From assembly GCF_010183535.1 (NCBI RefSeq), contig NC_071330.1:14489717-14553716 (forward strand): DNA of 64,000 nt, written 5' to 3'. The stretch is from Caenorhabditis remanei. Taxonomy: Eukaryota; Nematoda; Chromadorea; Rhabditida; Rhabditidae. Position numbers and translations under genes: made by a program. The first letter of the stretch is position 1; each line of letters begins with the position of its first letter. The notes below the pieces were generated by a model. That model was not told the DNA's origin, did no database searches, and saw only the letters and a list, made by a program, of their open reading frames with translations. Below are positions 56,292 to 64,000 of the stretch, piece by piece.

Positions 56292-59200
56292 TTAGAGAAT
56301 AGTGCAATGCTTCTTGATTCCCGATCGCTTTTTGCGTCCCGAATTCGCGGTGGCGTCGATTCCGATTTGGGTGGCGGCGCCGCCCTTTCGACGCTTCATC
56401 TCACGCATCAAATCGTAGAATACCTGAAAAAAAAATGACTGAAAATGCGATTTTTCAGGCGAAAATTCCAGAAAATTGCAGAATTTTGACCAAAAATCTG
56501 AAAAAATAGGTCAAAAATTGATTAAAAACGAGTAAAATCGCGTTTTTTGACAAGAAATAACGAAAAATCGGTCAAATTTTGAGTTTAGTCCAAAAATAGC
56601 GGCTAAGGTGCGCCAGATAGGCCTTAATTGGCAGAAATCGGAGAAAAACGCGTCAAAGGTACGCCAGAAATCAAGAAACCCATCGAAAATGGAGGTTTGC
56701 GCACTAGGGAACGCGTCAGAGGCACGCCAGACAGTCGATTTTGCTCTAAAAACGCGTCGAACGCGCGCCAGTCAAAATTCTACAATTTTCTCGACATTTT
56801 TTGACTGTCAGGCGCGTCTTTGGCGCGTTTTCTAAATTATCAGCGTCTGGCGTGCCTTTGACGCGTTTCTTCTTCTCAAATCTTCATGCTGGTGGTTTTT
56901 GACATTCTGGCGCGCGTTCGACGCGTTTTTCGAGCAAAATCGACTGTCTGGCGCGCCTCTGACGCGTTCCCTAGTGCGCAAACCTCCATTTTGGAGGGGT
57001 TTCTAGATTACTGGCGTACTTTTGACGCGTTTTTCTCTCCGATTTCTGCCAATTAAGGCCTATCTGGCGCACCTTAGACGCTATTTTTGGACTAAAATCA
57101 AAATTTTACCGATTTTTCTGAAATTTTCAGTCAAAAACTCAATTTTTAACGATTCTATGTGTAAAATCTGGTATTTGACCAATTTTTAGCCATTTTTCGC
57201 TATTTTCTCGAAATTTTCAGCTCAAATCGGTCGAAAATTGCTGAAAGTCCGATTTTCGATCAATTATTCGTTATTTTTAGCCAGTTTTCGACCGATTTTT
57301 CGCTTTTTTTTTGGTCAAAAAACGGCATTTTACTCGTTTCTAATCAATTTTTTTGGCCTATTTTTCCCTATTTTTTGTGAAAATTCTGCTATTTTCTCTG
57401 AAATTTTCAGTACCTTATCAACATTCTCTCGTCTCTTTGCAGATGTCTCAATGTAGTGAACTCCCCATTGCTCGGCACGTTGTCGACACAATTCAGCTGG
57501 GACGACACGTTGTTCACGCATATCTCCCTTATTTCCGACTAAGACGATTGGCACCGAATTGTCGGAATTCTTGACGCGGAGGATTTGTTCACTGCAATGA
57601 AAAATTGAGAGTTTTTGGGTGAAAATTGAGAAAAAAATCGATGAAAATGGTGGAAAAATCACATTTTTAGCTCAGAAATTGACTGAAAATATGAGTTTTC
57701 AGATCGAAAATGCCATTTTTTGAGAAAAAATCGATTAAAATCATGGTTTTTTCGGCTCAAAATCGTGGAAAAATCGCATTTTTAGCCTATTTTCAAGCTA
57801 AAAATGCGGCTTTTCCACAATTTTTAAACGAAAAACCGCGTTTTAGGATTTTTTTTATAGGAAATGACATTTTTTATTTGAAAAATCGCGTTTTAACTTG
57901 AAAAACGACGGAAAAAGAGATTATTCCCCTCAAAAAGTACCAATTTTGAATGAAAAATCTGCGAAAAACACGATTTTTCAGTTCAAAAATTGCGAAAAAA
58001 TCGAATTTTTGGCTTGAAAATGACATTTTTAAATGAAAAATCGATTGAAACGCTGTTTTCAGATGAAAATCGTGAAAAAATCGTAATTTTAGCTCAAAAA
58101 TTGTCTTTTTAAGTAAAAAATCAACTAAAAATGCAATTTTATATACCAAAAATGCCTGAAATCGACTCAAAAGAGCAAAAATAGTCGCAAGTTTAGTGTC
58201 TGGCGCACCTTTGGCGCGTTTCATCATCAGGCTGAAATTGGACGAAAAATGGTTGAAATAGGTCAAAATGCATGAAAATGAAGGAAAAATCGATGAAAAT
58301 CACGGAAAAATCGCATTTTTAGCTCAAAAATTGACTGAAAATGTGATTTTCCAGTCAAAAATTGCACTTTTGAGTGAAAAATGCGTTTTTTCGGGTGAAA
58401 ATAGTAGAAAAACCGCACTTTTTGCTCAAATATAGACTGAAAATGTGATTTTTATCACTCAAAAGTGCCAATTTCCAGTTAAAAATGTCTCTCTGTGCAT
58501 CTGTACATCCGGATGTCCACCTTTCATCGGAGCTCATTTTTGGTAAGAATTTAAGTGAAAATCAACCAAAAACAACATTTTTATGCGAAAATTTATGAAA
58601 AAATCGCATTTTTAGTTCGAAAATTGGCTTTTTACCGTCGAAAAGTGCCAATTTTGCATGAAAAATCGGCTCAAAAAGCTCAAAAATGTTAATCTGTGCA
58701 TCCAGATGTCCACTACAACAAACTTACCGGAACTCGTTGGTCGCCTCGAACGACTCCATATCGAGAATTGAGAAGACACAGATGAATCCCTCGCCACTTC
58801 GGTAGTAGTTGTCACTGGAAATACAGGGAGAAAATGATGGATTTCAGTAGATTTTCAGCAAAAATTAGATGAAAATCGGCTGAAAATGACAAATTTTGGG
58901 CCAAAATTCGAGAAAAATCGACTTAAAACTGGGAAATTCGATGATTTCGGTCTAAAATCCATCAAAAAATCACGTTTCCAACACTAAAATGTTGAAAAAT
59001 AGCTGAAATTCTATGAAAATTGGCTCAAAAAATCTATTTTTGGTCTATTTTAGCTGAGAGCGACTTCAGCTAGGAGATAGATTCAAAATTGATAAATCAA
59101 TGTTTTCTGTCGGAAAATAATAAAAATGACAAATTTTGAGACAAAACCCATCAAAAAATGCGAAAAATCGCATGAAAACGGGCTGAAATCCGTCCAATCC

Positions 59201-61316
59201 GCTCATTTTCAGCCTAGACACGATAAATCGTGGATTTGAGCTGAAAATGACGGATTTCTGAAAGATTTCGGCTGAAAATGATGTGGAGCGGCTTAGAAAT
59301 CTGATTTTTGATGAGTAAAGTTGGAAAATAGGCTGAAAATGACAAAGTTTCAGCAAAAATCGCTTCAAAACCTTAAAAATTGGCTCAAATTGACCCAGAA
59401 TCATCATTTTGACTCGAAAAACTCAATTTTCGGGCCATTTTCGGCTTAAAATCACTCAAATTTCGTATTTTCTACCTGAAAATCTCTCAAAATCGGTTAA
59501 AATTGAAGAAAGCAGACTCAACTTCATTTCTCGCGAAAATCCATCAAAATTCATTATTTTGGCTCAAAAAATTCGAAATTTGCGCTTTTTTTCTCCGATT
59601 TTCGTGATTTTTTGGCTTAAAATCCTTCTAAATTCGTATTTTCTACCTGAAAATCTCTAAAAATCATTATTTTGACTGGAAAAATTCGAATTTTGAGTCA
59701 TTTTTCATCGATTTTCGCGGATTTTTGACTTAAAATCACTCAAAATTTGTATTTTCTACCTGAAAATCTCTAAAAATCATCATTTTCACTCAGAAAATTC
59801 GAATTTTGAGTCATTTTTCATCGATTTTCGCGGATTTTTGACTTAAAATCCTTCTAAATTCGTATTTTCTACCTGAAAATCTCTAAAAATCATTATTTTC
59901 ACTGGAAAAACTCGAATTTTGAGTCATTTTTCTCCGATTTTCGTGATTTTTCGACTTGAAATCACTCTAAATTCGTATTTTCTACCTGAAAATCTCTAAA
60001 AATCACAATTTTCACTCAAAAATTCGAATTTTGAGTCATTTTTCATCAATTTTCGCGGTTTTTTCCAATATTTTTCTGCATACCGAATAGCCGAATAGTC
60101 TTCTTGTCCAGCCGTATCGAGAATATCAATCGAACATTCTTCTCCATCCAAAACCACTTTTTTTCGATACGAATCTGCTTTCGTCGGCTCGTATTCCTCG
60201 ACAAACTGCAAAAAATGGGCGGTTTAGAGAGTTTTGAGGGAAAAAATGAGCAAAAATCCGGGAATTTTGCTGGAAAATGGAATTTCGGACCGTTTTCAGC
60301 CAATTTTGACAGTTTTTAGAACCAAAAAGTCGAAAAAATGCATTTTTAGACTGAAAACGGCAAAAATCCGGGTTTTTTTCGGCTAAAAAACTGGCGAAAA
60401 CAGCGGAAAATCGAAAATTTCAGGTGAAAATTTAATTTTGGACCATTTTGAGCCAATTTTGACAGTTTTTAGAGCCAAAAACGTCGAAAAAATGTGTATT
60501 TTTCAGGTAAAATGCCCGAAAATCTGAGTTTTCCAGTCAAAAATCACTCGTTTTGCTAGAAAATGTAATTCTAGACCATTTTGAGCCAATTTTGAACGTT
60601 TTTTGAGCCAAAAAATTTCGAAAAAATTCGTTTTCGCACTTTTCCGCTGATTTTCACTGTATTTAAAGCGGAAAAGTCTGAAAAATGCTTAAACTTGTTT
60701 TCAATGTTTTTTAATCGATTTTTTGAGAGATTTTGAGCAAAAAATTCCATTTTTTCGGCAAAAAATTTTTTTTATGACTAAAATTCTGGGTGTTTTTTCG
60801 ACGTTTTTTCGGATTTTTCACACAAAAAATGCTCGAAAAATGCATTTTTGGTCTAAAATACACTTAAAATGACAAACTTTACCTGAAAATTGTTTAAAAA
60901 TTAATTAAAAATTTTTTTTGGAATTTTTTCGAATTTTGACTAAAGACTCGAAAATCAGCAAATATGAGTCGATTTTCAGCGTTTTTGACATAAAAATCTG
61001 TCAAAAATGCCGAATTTTACCGGGAAATTGGAAAAAAAATTTTTTTTTTGCAACTTTTTTCGCAATTTTTTTCGGATTTTTTAAATAAATGTTCACAAAT
61101 ATTCCATTTTTTAACATTCTCTTTCTCATTTCCTCTTCATTTTCTCACCTCATCATACATAAATTGCAGCGTGAGAGCCGATTTTCCGACACCTCCGGTT
61201 CCGACCATAATCACCTGAAAACCGATTGATTTTTGAAATTTTCAGCGAATTTCACTCACTTTATGCACGACTTGTTGTTGTGGTGGCAGTGTACCGCTCG
61301 CTTTTTTCGACGCCAT
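56292..61316 (-). CDS. ral-1: Ral small GTPase (6 exons)
   Basis: Exons 61316-61260, 61214-61149, 60205-60084, 58814-58728, 57591-57414 and 56423-56292 join in frame to 213 residues. ATTTTCAG lies two bases before the ATG. G motifs are all present: Gly-x4-Gly-Lys-Ser (residues 25-32), switch I Tyr-Glu-Pro-Thr-Lys-Ala-Asp-Ser-Tyr (typical of Ral), [17 protein letters not shown]. A Lys/Arg-rich tail ends Cys-Thr-Ile-Leu, a CAAX box whose final Leu predicts geranylgeranylation. Ral GTPases bind the exocyst and act in secretion and Ras-linked signalling. Introns hold several repeat arrays. Confidence 0.95.
56590..57090. repeat. Large inverted repeat in ral-1 intron 5
   Basis: About 190-bp arms from GGTGCGCCAGATAGGCCTTA to its complement near 57055, centred near 56845. 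Each arm carries four ACGCGTC...CGCCAG units. Confidence 0.7.
59440..60060. repeat. Tandem repeat of about 110 bp in ral-1 intron 3
   Basis: The unit containing TTCGTATTTTCTACCTGAAA and TTTTGAGTCATTTTTC repeats near 59461, 59632, 59747, 59857 and 59967. The last four are spaced about 110-115 bp. Confidence 0.65.
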
Positions 61317-61799
61317 CGCTGAAAATTTCAGAAATTTTGGATTTTCGCGAAAAAACTGGGAAAAAAGGTGTAAAAGTCGATTTTTCGCGAGAAATAGCAT
61401 GAAAAACGTGATTTTCAGCGTTATTTTGACCTAAAATCAGTGAAAAATAAGAGGAAATGAGTAATTCAAAAAAAAATTGAAAAAAAAGACGAATTTTAAG
61501 TGATTTTTATGTAAATTTCAGTGAAATTTATACAAAATGTTATCGAATTTTCAATTTTCAATGAGTCACCACTTTTTCCCCACAAAAATCACGTTTTGAT
61601 AAGCGCTCAGACATCAACAATGACCGGTTTTGCCGCTGAAAATCGGCTGAAAAATGGAAAACTACAGTAACCCGGCGGATAAAAAAGTTGTGCAGTCTGC
61701 ATACACCGGATTTGACGAGCAAGTTTGGGATTTTTTATTTTGAATTTTTTCAAAATTTTCTACATTTTCCAGCTGAAAATTGCGGGTTTTTACACGATT

Positions 61800-62665
61800 T
61801 TGAGGGCAAAAAATAAGTTTCATAAGCAGAAAATGCCAAAATTTGAATTTTGCAAGTAAAACCCAGGAAAAATCTAGTTTTCACAAGTTAAAATTGCGGA
61901 AATATGATTTTTCGCTATTTTAGTGAATTTCAGCATAAAAATGTGAATTTTCGTGTTGAAAATTGACAGAAAACGCGATTTTAATGTCGATTTTGCGATT
62001 TCAATTCGAAAATCATCGATTTTTGCCAAAAATTAGTCAAAAAATGCGAAAATTGGAGTTTTTCCGTCAAAAACTCACTTTTCGCGCGCATAAGTGCATA
62101 TTTTTATTAAAAATAAGGCGGGGCTGTTGTAGATCAAAAACGTCGTTTTTCGTCGTAAAAAGGGCAAAAAATGGTGAAAATCCACTTTTTTTCGTAAAAA
62201 TTGACAAAAATCTCAATTTTAACATGAACGGCTTGAAAAACTGCGATTTTTGCATTAAAAATGCTCAAAAACCCGAAAAAATCAAATAAAATCAGCTGAA
62301 AATCAAGTTTTCTTCGCTAAAAATGAGTTTTGTTCGGTTTCAACCCTTTTTCTGTAATTACAGCCCGAAAAACCAGCAATTTCAGCAGTTTTTCACATAA
62401 AAATTCATGAAAATGACAAAATTCCAAAAATTTACCTTCCGGATCATAAAACTCATGTTCGTCTCGTTTTCTTCCAGTCAAAAAGCACCAAAATGTCACA
62501 AATTTGAGTTTCAGCCAATTCCAAACACTTCGCACCACATGTAGCAATTTATCCATAGTTAGGTATAGTGATAGGCGATTTTCAGATAGATTTTCAGCAA
62601 AATATTGCGAAATAGTTTTTCTCGAGAAAACACACTAAATCCGGAGGTGTCCAATAGCAACTAAT
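61800..62665 (-). repeat. Left arm of head-to-head inverted duplication
   Basis: The complement of this arm matches about 62950-63800. Shared landmarks include TTGCTATTGGACACCTC, the 121-bp exon, CTACAACAGCCC and TTTTGACTAATTTTTG. Divergence is moderate, with scattered substitutions and small indels. Confidence 0.7.
62436..62556 (-). pseudogene. First coding exon, left copy (no downstream exons found)
   Basis: 40 codons plus one base from the ATG at 62556 to donor GTAAAT. Met-Asp-Lys, a Trp-Asn-Trp and hydrophobic stretch, then Arg-Lys-Arg and an acidic end. The right copy differs at only a few residues. On this strand the next thing is ral-1, and I find no partner exon, so this copy is probably an orphan. 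Confidence 0.5.
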
Positions 62666-62949
62666 GCTATAGAAGGGGGGTGGCGAGCGGGCGGGGGGGA
62701 AATGTCTATTCACACGGAGGGAAAAGAGAAAAGTGAGAGAGAGTATGTGAAGTGGTGGAGACGCAGACAGTTTTGACTGTTTTGGAGTCTCCACCCTTTA
62801 CCAATTATGCATAATAATACCGGCGGAGAAGAGACGGAAATGTTTGTTTTTAGTTGCTAGTTCGATAGAGCGCACTTGCTTTTCCGCTTTTTTTGGTGGT
62901 TTTTGAGCGTTTGGCACCCCCGATAACGCTGAAAATCACTCTTTTTTAA
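62666..62949. other. Spacer between inverted arms, possible divergent promoter
   Basis: About 280 bp between the arms, with GAGCGGGCGGGGGG, GAGAGAGAGTATG and a short palindrome around TTTTGACTGTTTTGGAG. Since both exon copies start just outside it, it could drive both directions. Confidence 0.4.
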
Positions 62950-63800
62950 TAGCATTAGTTGCTATTGGACACCTCTGGAACTATTTCGCAATGTTTTCTG
63001 AAATTCTGAAAATCGCCACTATACCTAACTATGGATAAAGTGCTACATGTGGTGCGAAGTGTCTGGAATTGGCTGAAACTCAAATTTGTGACATTTTGGT
63101 GCTTTTTGACTGGAAAAAATCGAGACGGACATGAGTTTTATGATCCGGAAGGTAAATTTTTGGAATTTTTTTTTGTAATCGTAATTTTGATGCATTTTTA
63201 TGTGAAAACTGCTGAAATTTGTGGTTTTTCGGGCTGTATTTACAGAAAAGGGGGGTGCTTTCAGAGGAAATTATAGGTTGAAACCGAAAAACTAATTTTT
63301 AGCGAAGAAAACTTGATTTTCAGCTGATTTTTTTGAGTTTTCGAGCGCTTTTTGTGCGAAAATTAGAGAAAAGTGGAGTTTTTCAAGTGATAAAAATCTC
63401 AATTTTCAGGAAAAAGTGCATTTTCACCACTTTTTGCCTTTTTATTCGACGGAAAACGACGTTTTTGACCTACAACAGCCCGCCTAATTTTTAATTTAAA
63501 AATGCACTTATGCGCCAGAAAAGTGAGTTTTTGACGGGAAAACTGAAATTTTCACACTTTTTACTAATTTTTGACAAAAATCAACGATTTTCGACATGAA
63601 ATCGGAATTTCGAATTTTTGGGCATTAAAATCGCGTTTTTCCGTCAATTTTCAACACGAAAAACATGTAAAATTCACATTTTTATGCTGAAATTTACTAC
63701 ATTCCTATTTCCGCAATTCTTACTCGCAAAAACTTGATTTTTCTAGGTTTTACTAGCGAAAATTCAAAATTTTGACATTTTTCGCTTATAAAACCTACTT
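62950..63800 (+). repeat. Right arm of head-to-head inverted duplication
   Basis: Counterpart of 61800-62665. Similarity fades near 63800. Confidence 0.7.
63031..63151 (+). CDS. First coding exon of an unrecognised gene (right copy, gene continues past the window)
   Basis: 121 bp from ATG to donor GGAAG|GTAAAT, same length and phase as the left copy. The peptide has a Val-Val-Arg-Ser-Val-Trp-Asn-Trp start, a hydrophobic Phe-Val-Thr-Phe-Trp-Cys-Phe-Leu stretch and ends Phe-Tyr-Asp-Pro-Glu. Most codon differences between copies keep the amino acid or its class, which suggests that at least one is under constraint. Later exons would lie beyond 64000. Confidence 0.55.
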
Positions 63801-64000
63801 TTTGCCGTCGAAATCTTGTAAAAACCTGAAGATTTTAGCTAGAAAATATGAGATTTTAAAGGCGCATAGATAATTTCAGACCGCACAGTAACCCAAAAAG
63901 TTTAAATGCGCAGACCGTATTCTTAAGCTACTGTAATCCCCAACTTTATGATATATTAATAGTAATTATCAAAAAAAAGTTGGGTGTCCCCATTCGCCCC
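63801..64000. other. Right edge, dispersed repeat
   Basis: AAAGGCGCATAGA and ACAGTAACCC units of the dispersed family. No gene seen. Confidence 0.5.

Overview
This window is nuclear DNA of a nematode, almost certainly a Caenorhabditis species other than C. elegans; I cannot name the species. The evidence is AT-rich sequence, many short introns with TTTTCAG acceptors, acceptors placed just upstream of start codons (spliced-leader style), and nematode-expanded families (RING, FTH/F-box-like, BTB). Palindromic MITE-like repeats occur throughout. A JADE-type PHD gene lies near a Ral GTPase gene, which I recall as phf-15 and ral-1 being neighbours in C. elegans.

Left part (1-17 kb): the 3' end of a double-RING gene. 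Next comes a repeat-rich block with five related small membrane-protein genes or relics in both orientations (2.36-8.35 kb). Then about 4.5 kb of repeats and MITEs, and a four-exon FTH-domain gene (12.85-16.90 kb).

Middle (18-36.5 kb): four BTB paralogues, one intact and three damaged. Each has an ACTGATAAGA-like GATA site 60-170 bp upstream. Between the second and third sits a complete, apparently very recent LTR retroelement (22412-33869). It has 370-bp LTRs with no difference visible by eye, a 4-bp CGAG target duplication, a primer-binding site and a polypurine tract. Its single 7.5-kb reading frame has the order Gag, then a secreted/transmembrane envelope-like segment, then protease, reverse transcriptase, RNase H and integrase. 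Between pol and the 3' LTR, on the opposite strand, is a two-exon gene for a 106-residue EGF-like single-pass membrane protein. It has its own 44-bp intron and an acceptor next to its ATG. These two points, envelope in front of pol and an antisense intron-bearing EGF gene as cargo, are the most unusual things in the window.

Right part (37-64 kb): ordinary host genes with repeat-filled introns. In order they are a two-exon unknown gene, a 565-residue zinc-finger-like gene, phf-15 (10 exons, minus strand), a ZC3H10-type three-CCCH gene (plus strand, divergent from phf-15), and ral-1 (6 exons, minus). The right end is an imperfect head-to-head inverted duplication (about 61.8-63.8 kb) that carries the same first coding exon on both arms.

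Exon boundaries were read by eye from GT/AG signals and reading phase; all reported spliced genes close in frame unless stated.
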